Source: Faeciplasma sp964650705 (GTDB taxonomy: Bacteria; Bacillota; Clostridia; Oscillospirales; Ruminococcaceae). Taken from it: DNA of 64,000 nucleotides. The notes beneath the pieces are model-generated. The model had not been told where the DNA came from. It worked only from the letters and a program-made list of their open reading frames with translations, and made no database searches. The stretch is from the NCBI GenBank assembly GCA_964650705.1, contig CAZYUJ010000006.1:1-64000 (forward strand), in the 5' to 3' direction. Below are positions 23,569 to 32,263 of this stretch, one piece after another; within the stretch, counting starts at the first letter, position 1; each line of letters begins with the position of its first letter. The translations under genes and the position numbers were made by a program.

Positions 23569-26292
23569 ATGATGAAAAGAATACTAGCATTAATATTAGC
23601 AGTCATAACAGTACTCGTGACGCTTTGCGCTTGTGTTGATAAGGGGAATACTCCATCAGACGGAACCGCCGACGAGCCTGCTGTGACCACCGCGACACCT
23701 CAGGTCACGACCGAAGCCACCACTACGACTCCCGAAGAAACGACTGCTGAGCCGACCACGACTGAGGTCACGACAACGACGGAGGAATCCACCACCGTAA
23801 CGACCACCACGGAGGCTGCCACGACCACCGAAGCTACGACCACCGCAGCCACCACTACGGCAGCCACGACAACGACGGCGGCAACCACTACCGCAGCTCC
23901 CGAGCCTGTCGAGCTCGGGATCTTGGGATATGATCTGTCCGAGAAGATCTCGACCGACAAGTCACTTGCGACCGGAAAGGTCTCGAAGCTCGTGATAAAC
24001 GAGGTCTGTCCCTCAAACAAGGATACTCTTGACGATATGGACGGCGAATCCAAAGACTGGATCGAGATCTATAATCCGACCGATGACATAATCAATCTTG
24101 AGGGTGTGGGTCTTTCCGATGATGCATCCGACCCGTTTAAGTGGACGTTCCCAAGCGTTAATATCCAGCCCAAGAGCTATATTATTGTATTCGCTTCGGA
24201 CAAAGATATCAAAACTCCCGAGCTTCACACAAATTATAAGATCTCGGGCGGAAACGAAGAGCTCCTTCTCACCTCAAAGGACGGCAAGCTCATTGATTCT
24301 TTCATGATCTCCGCCACCGATGAGGATCAGACCTATGGAAGATATCCTGACGGAAGCGATAGCCTTCGCTTGATGAGCGCAACACCCGGCTCTTCCAATG
24401 ATAAGGCAAAAACGGTTGAGGAAGCGGGCGTTGTCAAGCCTCTCTTCTCCAAGGAAAGCGGCTTCTACAGCACTCAGTTCACACTTCACATAACCGCTGA
24501 GCCCGGCTGTACTATTTATTATACCACAGACGGAAGCATTCCGACAACCTCTTCGAAAAAATATTCCGATTCCATAACCGTTAAGGATCGCTCGAGCGAC
24601 AAGGCGATCTATACATATAAGAGCAATCTTACCGTTACAAACGATTCCTACTATCCCTCTAAGGAGTTTGAAAAGGCAACGATTATCCGTGCGATCTCCG
24701 TAGACGCAAAGGGAAATGTCAGCCCCGTTGCCACGGCTACATACTTCGTAAGCTCAAGCATCGCAAATAAGTACAAAAATGTTGATGTCATCTCGGTCGT
24801 TATCGATCCCGACGATCTTTATGACTATGAGACGGGCATTTACGTTACCGGCAAGGTGTTTGATGAATGGCGCCGCGAAAACCCGACTGCCTCGCTTGAC
24901 GGAAGCTCACAGGCGAACTTCAACCAGCGCGGAAGCGAATGGGAACGCGAAGCGCACATCGACTATTTCAGCTCGAACGAGCTTGAATTCAGCTCGGATG
25001 TCGGCGTCAGGATCCACGGCGGCTGGTCGAGAAACAGCGCTCAGAAGAGCTTGCGCTTCTACTTCAAGGATGAATACGGCGAAAACAAGCTTGAATATAA
25101 GCTGTTTGAGGATAATTATGCCGAAGATACCGGAAAGATCATCAAGACCTATAAGCGCTTCATGATCCGAAACGGCGGTAACGATTCCTATGTCATGACC
25201 TTTAAGGATCCTTGGACACAGTCGCTGTTCACAGGAAACTTTGAATTCGGAACACAGTCTGATAACCTGGTGATCTGCTTCCTTGACGGCGAATATTGGG
25301 GACTCTATACAGCAGCCGAGACTGTGGACAGATTCTATGTCGAGTCGAATTACGGCATTCCCGACGAAGACGTTATTTTGGTCAAGAACGGCAGCCTTGA
25401 AGAAGGCGAAGAGGAAGGCGACGAAGAGCTTTGGAACGAAACCCGCCGCTTCATCCGTGACAACGATATGTCCGATCCCGAGAACTATAAGAAGGCTTGT
25501 GAGATGATCGACATGGATTCCTTCACTCAATATGTTGCCGCACAAGTATATATCGCTAACGAAGACTGGCTGTGGAACAACTCTGCTTGGTGGCGTTCTC
25601 GCTCCACAGATCAAAAGGACAGCGTTTATCAGGACGGAAAGTGGAGATTCATAATGTTCGACGTTGAATTTGCCATGAACCTTTACGGAAGCGGCAAAAA
25701 CATCAATGATGACATTTTGGATAACCTCATCGATTGGGGAGGTCAGTTCTCCGAAATATTCAATTCGCTCCTTAAAAATGATGACTTCAAGGCGAAGTTC
25801 ATCGTCGCTTGTGAGGACGTCATGAATATTGCATTCAATTATGACTATGCGGTCGGAAAGCTCAATGACTACTTGGATACGTATTCGCCATATATCGATC
25901 AGCATTTTGACAGATTTGTCGGATGGCAGTCGCTTGAGGGCGTTAAAAACAACGTGGATAACTGGTCTAAGTGGGTCAAAAACCGCAAGAACGCATTCCT
26001 GACCCTTCTGAAGACAGACCTCGGCATAAACAGCTCCAAGAATAACAGCGTGACCATATCGGTCAATAGCAGCAGTATGGGCACCGTTAAGATCAACGGA
26101 CACGAGCTTCCCTTCAAGAATAAAACGTGGAGCGGAACGTATATCTCGGGATATAGGATCGTTATCGAGGCTGTTCCCGCTGAGGGCTATGAATTCGTCG
26201 GCTGGACGGGATCCTATGAGGGCGACGCCATGTCCATCACGGTAAATCCGAAAACAGCCCTTAACTTAACGGCTAATTTCCAAAAGAAATAA
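23569..26292 (+). CDS. Surface lipoprotein with lamin-tail domain, CotH kinase domain and C-terminal repeat
   Basis: A 907-residue extracytoplasmic protein. A signal peptide ends in a lipobox-like LCAC (Cys about 22), followed by a Thr/Glu/Ala-rich spacer (about 30-120). Then come a lamin-tail (LTD) domain (about 140-265, INEVCPSN, DWIEIYNP), a chitobiase-type beta-sandwich (about 290-385, GCTIYYTTDGS), a CotH kinase domain (about 400-790, with IHGGWSRN, LRFYFKDEYG, GEYWGLY and MFDVEFAMN) and a C-terminal InlB/Flg_new-like repeat (GYEFVGWTGSY). CotH proteins are atypical kinases best known for phosphorylating spore-coat proteins; LTD-CotH lipoproteins are frequent in cellulolytic Clostridia and their targets are mostly unknown. 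Confidence 0.87.
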   Translation: MMKRILALILAVITVLVTLCACVDKGNTPSDGTADEPAVTTATPQVTTEATTTTPEETTAEPTTTEVTTTTEESTTVTTTTEAATTTEATTTAATTTAATTTTAATTTAAPEPVELGILGYDLSEKISTDKSLATGKVSKLVINEVCPSNKDTLDDMDGESKDWIEIYNPTDDIINLEGVGLSDDASDPFKWTFPSVNIQPKSYIIVFASDKDIKTPELHTNYKISGGNEELLLTSKDGKLIDSFMISATDEDQTYGRYPDGSDSLRLMSATPGSSNDKAKTVEEAGVVKPLFSKESGFYSTQFTLHITAEPGCTIYYTTDGSIPTTSSKKYSDSITVKDRSSDKAIYTYKSNLTVTNDSYYPSKEFEKATIIRAISVDAKGNVSPVATATYFVSSSIANKYKNVDVISVVIDPDDLYDYETGIYVTGKVFDEWRRENPTASLDGSSQANFNQRGSEWEREAHIDYFSSNELEFSSDVGVRIHGGWSRNSAQKSLRFYFKDEYGENKLEYKLFEDNYAEDTGKIIKTYKRFMIRNGGNDSYVMTFKDPWTQSLFTGNFEFGTQSDNLVICFLDGEYWGLYTAAETVDRFYVESNYGIPDEDVILVKNGSLEEGEEEGDEELWNETRRFIRDNDMSDPENYKKACEMIDMDSFTQYVAAQVYIANEDWLWNNSAWWRSRSTDQKDSVYQDGKWRFIMFDVEFAMNLYGSGKNINDDILDNLIDWGGQFSEIFNSLLKNDDFKAKFIVACEDVMNIAFNYDYAVGKLNDYLDTYSPYIDQHFDRFVGWQSLEGVKNNVDNWSKWVKNRKNAFLTLLKTDLGINSSKNNSVTISVNSSSMGTVKINGHELPFKNKTWSGTYISGYRIVIEAVPAEGYEFVGWTGSYEGDAMSITVNPKTALNLTANFQKK

Positions 26293-26308
26293 ATAAAAGG
26301 TAAAACTC

Positions 26309-26350
26309 GCACAGCCCGTCTTTACCGAAAGGCGGACTGTGCAATATTTT
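26309..26350 (+). terminator. Intrinsic terminator after the CotH lipoprotein gene
   Basis: A 15-bp stem with one mismatch (GCACAGCCCGTCTTT with AAAGGCGGACTGTGC), loop ACCG, then AATATTTT. The downstream gene starts only 17 bases later, so read-through may matter. Confidence 0.7.
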
Positions 26351-26366
26351 GCGAAGCAGGTATGAA

Positions 26367-28340
26367 ATGATTAAACTTAAAGACAAAAAACCGCTTATTG
26401 CGGGAATATGCATAAGTGTGGCAATACTCTTGCTTATCCTGTTGAATATAACTCAGTTTTGGGCTTTAGGCTCCTTCGATCGGAACGGCGCACTCAAGTG
26501 CTTGGCTCTTTTTGCGCTGATGACGGTATTGCTGATCTTCAAGATAGATCTGCCGAAATGGCTCGAAAGCGTTTTGTCGCTGTTGATCCTGTTTGCGGGG
26601 CCGTTTCTTATCTTCGAAATGGTTCGCTTGCTCGTTGAGGCGCCCGAGTATACGTCGTATATATACGAAATGAACCTCATTTTCTATGTCGTGATCGAGT
26701 TTGCGGCATTTGTTCTCACACAGTCTCCGAGAATTGCGATGACCTTCGGGCTCGCCGTCAGCTGGATACTTCACACCGCCAACGAGATAGTGCTTTTGAT
26801 AAGGGGAACTCCTCTTGTTCCCACCGATCTATATGCTATCCGCACTGCGATGACGGTGACCTCGCCCGAAAACTGGCACTTTAGCGTAGCGCTCCTTTTG
26901 GGAACGGTTTTGTGTGTCGCGCTGATCGCACTTGTTTGGCAATTCAAGCTTACATATCCCAAGCGGTGGCTGAGGATCCCTGCGGCTTTGGTCGGCGCAG
27001 TGATAACGTTTTACTGTGTGCATACTATCGCATCCCTCGATCACACCTCTTTCTCGACAAGCACCTTCGACCAGGAGTCAACTAATAACGTAAACGGAAT
27101 CGCCTTGAGCTTTTATATAAACTGCCGAAAAATGCGGTTTGATGAGCCTGTCGGCTATTCTTATGAAGCGATCGAAGAATTCTTGGCTCAATATACGGAC
27201 GAAGAGCTTGAAGAGGGACAGGAGCTGCCCAACATCATCTTCGTTATGAATGAGAGCTTCTCCGATCTTTCATATGTCGGAAAGCTCAAGACGGATAACG
27301 CATACATGGACTATTTCAACAGCCTTACCCGAGATTATCCTCACGGAAAGGTGTTGGTATCCGTTTTGGGAGGAGGCACCTGTAACACCGAATTCGAGCT
27401 CTTGACAAGCCTTTCGATGCTCAATATGCCGAATAACTGCTACGCCTATATGCAGCACGTCACCGGTGAGATACCTTCGCTCGCTTCATATCTTGGCGGA
27501 TACGGATACCGAACTGTTGCGATGCACCCGTTCTATGAGATCTGTTGGAAGCGTAACTCGGTATATGAGTTTATGGGATTTGATGATTTCATCTCGGGCG
27601 AGGATATGTCAGACGATCACGGAATATACGTCAGCGCAGACCGCTGGGAAAAGGGCTTCGGCGATGACGTCGAATATATCCGCACCTTGATAAGCGATAG
27701 CTATTTCTATAAAGAAGTTATTGAGGAATTTGAGAGCAAGGGCGAAGATGAAAAGATGTTTATCTTTGCTTTGACGGTGCAAAACCACAGCTCCTATGAA
27801 TATGAAGGCGACGATTTCGAGACTGACGTCCACATCACAAACTATGACGGCGATTTCCCGAAAGCCGAGCAATATCTTTCCTTGGTGAAGGATTCCGACG
27901 AAGCGCTTGAGGAGCTTATCACATATTTCGAAGGCGTTGAGGAAAAAACTATGATCGTCTTCTTCGGAGATCATCAGCCCAACGTTGAGCATCAGCTCAT
28001 CAATCTCATGGCGCCATATAGACAGCAGCTTGTAAACAGCTTCCTCACAAGATATATGACGCCGTTCGTTATCTGGACTAACTATGATATGGGAACCGGC
28101 GGCGAAGATCTCGGGATCATGAGCGCTAACTATTTGGGATTGACTGCGCTTGAATACGCAGGTGTTCCCTTGAGCGCCGAATATCAGATGATAATGGACA
28201 CCCGTGAGATCTCCATCGCTCAGAATACGTGGGGTTATTATGACAGATTCCATGCGTGGTATGACCGAACGGATACATATAACGACGAGATATTGAATAT
28301 ATATAACTACTATACTTATTGGGTGTTAAACGAAAGATAA
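26367..28340 (+). CDS. LTA-synthase-family membrane sulfatase-fold protein
   Basis: A 657-residue protein with about five transmembrane helices (residues 10-230) and an extracellular sulfatase-fold domain. NIIFVMNESFSDL holds the metal-binding Glu, Thr338 in GGGTCNTEFE is in the place of the catalytic Thr of LtaS, and FFGDHQPN supplies the Asp-His metal pair. Such enzymes transfer glycerol phosphate to polymers or glycans. Reading from a TTG at 26349 is possible, but GCAGGT lies before the ATG at 26367. It may depend on read-through from the CotH gene because no separate promoter was recognised. The product (lipoteichoic acid or a glycan modification) is not determinable. Confidence 0.85.
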   Translation: MIKLKDKKPLIAGICISVAILLLILLNITQFWALGSFDRNGALKCLALFALMTVLLIFKIDLPKWLESVLSLLILFAGPFLIFEMVRLLVEAPEYTSYIYEMNLIFYVVIEFAAFVLTQSPRIAMTFGLAVSWILHTANEIVLLIRGTPLVPTDLYAIRTAMTVTSPENWHFSVALLLGTVLCVALIALVWQFKLTYPKRWLRIPAALVGAVITFYCVHTIASLDHTSFSTSTFDQESTNNVNGIALSFYINCRKMRFDEPVGYSYEAIEEFLAQYTDEELEEGQELPNIIFVMNESFSDLSYVGKLKTDNAYMDYFNSLTRDYPHGKVLVSVLGGGTCNTEFELLTSLSMLNMPNNCYAYMQHVTGEIPSLASYLGGYGYRTVAMHPFYEICWKRNSVYEFMGFDDFISGEDMSDDHGIYVSADRWEKGFGDDVEYIRTLISDSYFYKEVIEEFESKGEDEKMFIFALTVQNHSSYEYEGDDFETDVHITNYDGDFPKAEQYLSLVKDSDEALEELITYFEGVEEKTMIVFFGDHQPNVEHQLINLMAPYRQQLVNSFLTRYMTPFVIWTNYDMGTGGEDLGIMSANYLGLTALEYAGVPLSAEYQMIMDTREISIAQNTWGYYDRFHAWYDRTDTYNDEILNIYNYYTYWVLNER

Positions 28341-28345
28341 GTGCG

Positions 28346-28384
28346 AGTCCCCGTGCCGCAAAAGGCGCGGGGACTTTGACTTTC
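28346..28384 (+). terminator. Intrinsic terminator after the LTA-synthase-like gene
   Basis: A 12-bp stem (AGTCCCCGTGCC with GGCGCGGGGACT, one wobble) and GCAAAA loop, then TTTGACTTT. It lies directly before cloverleaf element A. Confidence 0.7.
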
Positions 28385-28405
28385 GTTCGGCACAGGTTGC
28401 CTGCA

Positions 28406-28511
28406 GGGCGAAGCCAAGGCGGCAGTACACGACAGTGTGCTGCCGCCGAGCACAGGCGCCTTTGGCGCCTGTGCTTAGCCGCGCGCCGAAGGCGCGCGGC
28501 GGGCTTCGCCC
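28406..28511. repeat. GC-rich cloverleaf intergenic element, copy A
   Basis: The outer stem is GGGCGAAGCC (28406-28415) with GGCTTCGCCC (28502-28511). Inside lie three hairpins: 28418-28447 (13 bp, one wobble, loop GACA), 28450-28474 (11 bp perfect, loop TTT) and 28478-28500 (10 bp perfect, loop GAA). Linkers are 0 to 3 bases. The outer stem sequence is shared with copies at 46591 and 56431, but the hairpin stems are different. There is no coding potential. It could be a structured RNA, a miniature transposable element or a nucleoid or transcription-boundary element. Confidence 0.8.
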
Positions 28512-28650
28512 CCGCACAGCGCGAGCTGCTAATACATCAAAAATGACATGATTTTATATTAATCTTGCAAAAATACGGCGGAATCTGTGCCGAAACAGCA
28601 TGAAATCAGCCTCAAAATGAATTTTAATCATCCAATCTATGCAAAAATTA

Positions 28651-28679
28651 TTGACAATATTGCCCGTATAGTTTATAAT
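28651..28679 (+). promoter_or_regulatory. Consensus promoter of the citrate synthase gene
   Basis: TTGACA (28651-28656), 17-base spacer, TATAAT (28674-28679): a perfect match to the vegetative consensus. The 140 bases between the cloverleaf and this promoter hold nothing recognisable. Confidence 0.85.
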
Positions 28680-28720
28680 GACATCATATTGTTTTTACTA
28701 ATCAGAAAGGAGCCGATACG

Positions 28721-30079
28721 GTGAAATTACATCTTGACGAAAAGGCGAAACAGGCATTCCTCGAGGATTTTGCCAACAGCAATAAGATCGACCCAAAATA
28801 CTACACAAAGTTTGACGTCAAGCGCGGGCTGAGAAATGCCGACGGCACAGGCGTAATGGCCGGGCTTACAAACATCTGTAACGTTCACGGCTATGTTATG
28901 AACGAAGGTGAAAAGGTCGCCATTCCCGGCGAACTCTATTTCAGAGGATATAATATCAACGATATTATTTCGAATGTACAAAAAGAAGATCGCTTTGGCT
29001 TTGAAGAGGTCGCATATCTTTTGCTGATGGGCAATCTGCCTAATGCCGAAGAGCTCAGCCACTTTGAAAAAACGCTTTCCTTCAACCGCGAGCTTCCCAA
29101 CGGCTTCTTTGAAGACATGATCTTGAAAGCTCCCTCGAAAAATATAATGAACAAGCTCGAGCGTTCGATCTTGGCGTTGTATTCATATGAGGATGATCCG
29201 GAAGCAAAAACTCCTATTGAGGAACTCTATACAGCGATTTCCATCATCGCAAAGCTCCCGCTTATCATGACCGCCGCATATCAGGTCAAGCGCCGAGCCT
29301 ATGACGGAAAGAGTATGTATATGCATCAGCTCCGACCTGAAGAATCAACAGCAGAGACTATCTTGTCAATGCTCCGCAAGGACAGATTCTATACATATGA
29401 AGAAGCTAAGCTTTTGGATCTTATCTTGATGCTTCACGCTGAGCACGGCGGCGGTAACAACTCTACCTTCACCTGCCGAGTGTTGACCTCTTCCGGAACC
29501 GACGCCTATTCCGCATATGCCGCAGCGGTAGGCTCTCTCAAAGGCCACCGTCACGGCGGTGCCAATCTGAAGGTTTTGGAACAGCTCGACTATATGAAAG
29601 CAAACGTCAAAGATTGGGACAATGACGAAGAGATCAAGGAGATGCTCATAAAGATCCTCAAGAAGGAAGCGAGCGACCGCACAGGTCTCATCTATGGCAT
29701 GGGGCACGCTGTATACACCATGTCCGATCCCAGATGCGTCATCCTAAAGCGTGAGACCGAGAAGATGTCAAAGGGAACCGATTTCGAGGCAGATTTCAAG
29801 CTCCTTGACGCTATCGAGCGTTTGACTCCCGAGGTGTTCTATGAGACCACGGGCGTTGAAAAGGCGATGTGTGCAAACATCGATATGTATTCCGGCCTTT
29901 GCTACAGAATGCTGAAGATCCCTGAGGAGATCTCGACAGCGCTCTTTGCTTGTGCCAGAATCGTCGGCTGGTCAGCTCACCGATTCGAAGAGCTCGTGAC
30001 CGGTAAGCGCATCATGCGCCCTGCATACAAGGCGATCAGATCTGAAAAAACATATCTGCCCATCAACGAACGAACATAA
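28721..30079 (+). CDS. gltA: Citrate (or 2-methylcitrate) synthase
   Basis: A 452-residue enzyme condensing acetyl-CoA and oxaloacetate. The active-site segments are HAEHGGGNNSTF, with its catalytic His, GHRHGGANLK and GMGHAVYTMSDPR, with the second His; the Asp lies further down in VFYETTG-x-EKAMCANIDMY. It starts with GTG behind AAAGGAGCC. The extended N-terminal 50 residues are typical of the clostridial form (about 450 residues). No aconitase or isocitrate dehydrogenase gene is adjacent, so the pathway (glutamate synthesis or 2-methylcitrate) is open. Confidence 0.92.
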   Translation: MKLHLDEKAKQAFLEDFANSNKIDPKYYTKFDVKRGLRNADGTGVMAGLTNICNVHGYVMNEGEKVAIPGELYFRGYNINDIISNVQKEDRFGFEEVAYLLLMGNLPNAEELSHFEKTLSFNRELPNGFFEDMILKAPSKNIMNKLERSILALYSYEDDPEAKTPIEELYTAISIIAKLPLIMTAAYQVKRRAYDGKSMYMHQLRPEESTAETILSMLRKDRFYTYEEAKLLDLILMLHAEHGGGNNSTFTCRVLTSSGTDAYSAYAAAVGSLKGHRHGGANLKVLEQLDYMKANVKDWDNDEEIKEMLIKILKKEASDRTGLIYGMGHAVYTMSDPRCVILKRETEKMSKGTDFEADFKLLDAIERLTPEVFYETTGVEKAMCANIDMYSGLCYRMLKIPEEISTALFACARIVGWSAHRFEELVTGKRIMRPAYKAIRSEKTYLPINERT

Positions 30080-30113
30080 GTTCAAGCTTTCACAAGAATA
30101 TTATAACAATTGC

Positions 30114-30142
30114 TTGCAACTGACACAGTTTTGTGATAAAAT
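30114..30142 (+). promoter_or_regulatory. Promoter of the lipoprotein/two-component operon
   Basis: TTGCAA (30114-30119), 17-base spacer, TAAAAT (30137-30142). Its -10 box runs into the upstream terminator, so transcription would begin inside that hairpin. Confidence 0.6.
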
Positions 30143-30177
30143 AAGATAAGGCTTACTATGCCTTATCTTATTTTTGT
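30138..30177 (+). terminator. Intrinsic terminator after citrate synthase
   Basis: A 13-bp perfect stem (AATAAGATAAGGC with GCCTTATCTTATT) with loop TTACTAT, followed by TTTGTTT. It ends immediately before the next gene's ribosome site. Confidence 0.85.
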
Positions 30178-30192
30178 TTAGGCGGTGAAAAT

Positions 30193-31497
30193 GTGAAAAG
30201 AATGCTCTTTTTTATTCTTTGTGCAGGCATCCTTCTGACCGGCTGCCGCGGCATCACATTTTCTGTTGAGGATCTTTTGACCTCTCCCGTAATCGCCGAA
30301 GAACAAACTGCAATTTTCCAAGCGCTAACATCTGCGCTGGGAAAAAGCATCTCCCTTGAATATCCCTATTCGGGCGAATATCGCTCCGCAATAGTTTTGG
30401 CTGATATCGACGGAGAAGCGGGAAATGAAGCCTTGGCTTTCTATTCCGAGACCGGAAACGAATCGAGCACGGGGATCGCAGTATTGGATACGGATGAGAA
30501 CGGCACATGGAGCCTGACCTGTACGGCTTCGGGCGTCGGCACCGCTATAGATAAGGTCATCATTCATCCGCTCGGAAAGACCGTTGATATCGTTATCGGA
30601 TACCGGGCAGGGGCTTTTGATGAAAATCAGGTCAGAATGTATCGCTATATCAACGAAACGCTGGCGACCATTTACGAAAATTCATACACCGTGCTTGAGC
30701 GATTTGATATTGACGGCTGCGGTGAGGATGAGCTTGTTTTGGCAAACAAAGCGGGTGATTACCCGACCGTGAGCGTGATAAAATCGCCTGACGGCATAAA
30801 CTATACCCCATATGAGCTAACGCTTGACTATTATGCCGCAAGCATTATGTCTTATAGTTTCAGCAAGCTCAACGATACCGAAAGCGCTCTGTATCTTGAT
30901 ATTTTGAACGAGGGCGGAGCTGTCAGCACGGACATAATATACTTGGGCGATGACGGACTTGTCAGCCCGACTAATGAGGTCTTCGGGCTAAGAGATATCA
31001 CACGCCGCCCTGCGGGATATCTTAGCATCGACTATGACGGTGACGGAATTATCGAGATCCCCACCGTATCCAATTTCACGGGATATCAGCAAAGCATATC
31101 ATCAAGCGAATATATGACGATATGGTATGAGTTCGACGCCGAGAATATGTCGTTTGATCTGAAATCCAATTCCTATTATTCTCTGACGGGAAGCTTTGTG
31201 ATGACCATTCCAAACCGCTGGCTCGGAATGGTGACCGCAAAAACCGATACTCAAACGGGCGAGGTCACCTTCTATAAATACGATTCCGCCGTTTCTGACG
31301 TGAGCGAGATGACACCTGTTATGAGCATTATTTCGGTACATGAGAGCGACTCCCTGTCATATGCCGAGAATGAAGAATACCGACTTGCGGTACAGACTGA
31401 CAGACGGAAATATTTCATCAAAACTGTTGCTGACGCAAGCGAGCCCTTGATCTTGACTAATGACGAGATACTTGACAATTTGTTTTGTTTAGAATAA
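30193..31497 (+). CDS. Lipoprotein of unknown function with FG-GAP/VCBS-like repeats
   Basis: A 434-residue secreted lipoprotein: MKRM, a hydrophobic stretch and lipobox LTGC (Cys18). The mature part has repeated motifs of the type VLADIDGEAGNEAL, RFDIDGCGEDEL and SIDYDGDGIIEIP, which look like calcium-binding FG-GAP or VCBS blades of a beta-propeller. It starts with GTG behind AGGCGG. The response regulator gene follows after 15 bases and a histidine kinase gene after that, so it probably belongs to one operon and may act as an extracytoplasmic accessory to the kinase. That link is inference; no enzyme motif is visible. Confidence 0.75.
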   Translation: MKRMLFFILCAGILLTGCRGITFSVEDLLTSPVIAEEQTAIFQALTSALGKSISLEYPYSGEYRSAIVLADIDGEAGNEALAFYSETGNESSTGIAVLDTDENGTWSLTCTASGVGTAIDKVIIHPLGKTVDIVIGYRAGAFDENQVRMYRYINETLATIYENSYTVLERFDIDGCGEDELVLANKAGDYPTVSVIKSPDGINYTPYELTLDYYAASIMSYSFSKLNDTESALYLDILNEGGAVSTDIIYLGDDGLVSPTNEVFGLRDITRRPAGYLSIDYDGDGIIEIPTVSNFTGYQQSISSSEYMTIWYEFDAENMSFDLKSNSYYSLTGSFVMTIPNRWLGMVTAKTDTQTGEVTFYKYDSAVSDVSEMTPVMSIISVHESDSLSYAENEEYRLAVQTDRRKYFIKTVADASEPLILTNDEILDNLFCLE

Positions 31498-31512
31498 TTA
31501 TTGGAGACTGTT

Positions 31513-32220
31513 ATGAGAAGAATTCTAGTTTGCGAAGATGAAGATTCCATCCGCGAGTTTGTGGTATTGAACTTAAAGCGAAGCGGATATGACGTTGTGG
31601 ATGTCAACTGCGGAGAGGATGCCGTTAAGGCATTTGATGAGGCAGACGGCAGCTTTGAGGTTGCACTTTTGGATATCATGATGCCGGGTATCGACGGGTT
31701 CACGGTCTGCAAAATGCTGCGTGAAAGAAGCGATACCGTCGGAATAATCATGTTAAGTGCAAAATCTCAGGAGATGGACAAGGTATCATCTCTGATGATA
31801 GGTGCTGACGATTACATCACAAAGCCTTTTTCGATATCCGAGCTTATTGCGCGAGTTGACGCTGTCTGCCGAAGAGTAAGTCTTTCCAGCGCACAAAGAG
31901 TTGAAGAAAAGGCTGAGATCAGATCGGGGCCGTTCTCTATCAACCTCAAGAGCCGTGTCGTATATAAAAACGGTGAGGCTATTGATCTGACACAGGTCGA
32001 ATATCAGATAATGGAATACTTCCTGAAGAATCAGAATACGGCCCTTGACAGAATAAGCATTTTACACCACATCTGGGGCGAAAACTATTACGGTGAGGAA
32101 AAGATCGTTGACGTCAACATAAGACGGATCAGAATGAAGATCGAGGATGAGCCTTCGGATCCCAAATACATAATCACGATCTGGGGATATGGCTATAAAT
32201 GGGATTCGGAAGCTAAGTAA
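31513..32220 (+). CDS. Two-component response regulator, OmpR/PhoB type
   Basis: A 235-residue DNA-binding regulator. The receiver domain (1-120) has the acidic pocket EDED near residue 8, phospho-acceptor Asp54 in LLDIMMPG and Lys in KPFSISEL. The winged-helix domain (about 135-235) ends with DVNIRRIRMKIE and IWGYGYKW, as in PhoB. The frame opens at a TTG at 31501, but TTGGAG lies 6 bases before the ATG at 31513. It is paired with the kinase gene 43 bases downstream. Targets are unknown. Confidence 0.92.
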   Translation: MRRILVCEDEDSIREFVVLNLKRSGYDVVDVNCGEDAVKAFDEADGSFEVALLDIMMPGIDGFTVCKMLRERSDTVGIIMLSAKSQEMDKVSSLMIGADDYITKPFSISELIARVDAVCRRVSLSSAQRVEEKAEIRSGPFSINLKSRVVYKNGEAIDLTQVEYQIMEYFLKNQNTALDRISILHHIWGENYYGEEKIVDVNIRRIRMKIEDEPSDPKYIITIWGYGYKWDSEAK

Positions 32221-32263
32221 CTAACTATTTGAACAGGCGGTGAGGAGTGTGCAGGGCATTAAA

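Noticed and set aside
23700..24053. Val/Ala-repeat ORF on the minus strand (also one at 41595-41963)
   Set aside because: Antisense of Thr/Glu-rich linker codons; the repeat follows from the linker's codon pattern.
24907..26103. 398-codon minus-strand ORF
   Set aside because: Shadow of the CotH lipoprotein gene, which has clear domains, signal peptide and ribosome site on the plus strand.
28406..28511. CRISPR array
   Set aside because: The palindromes differ in sequence from one another and there are no regularly spaced identical repeats; no cas genes occur in the window.
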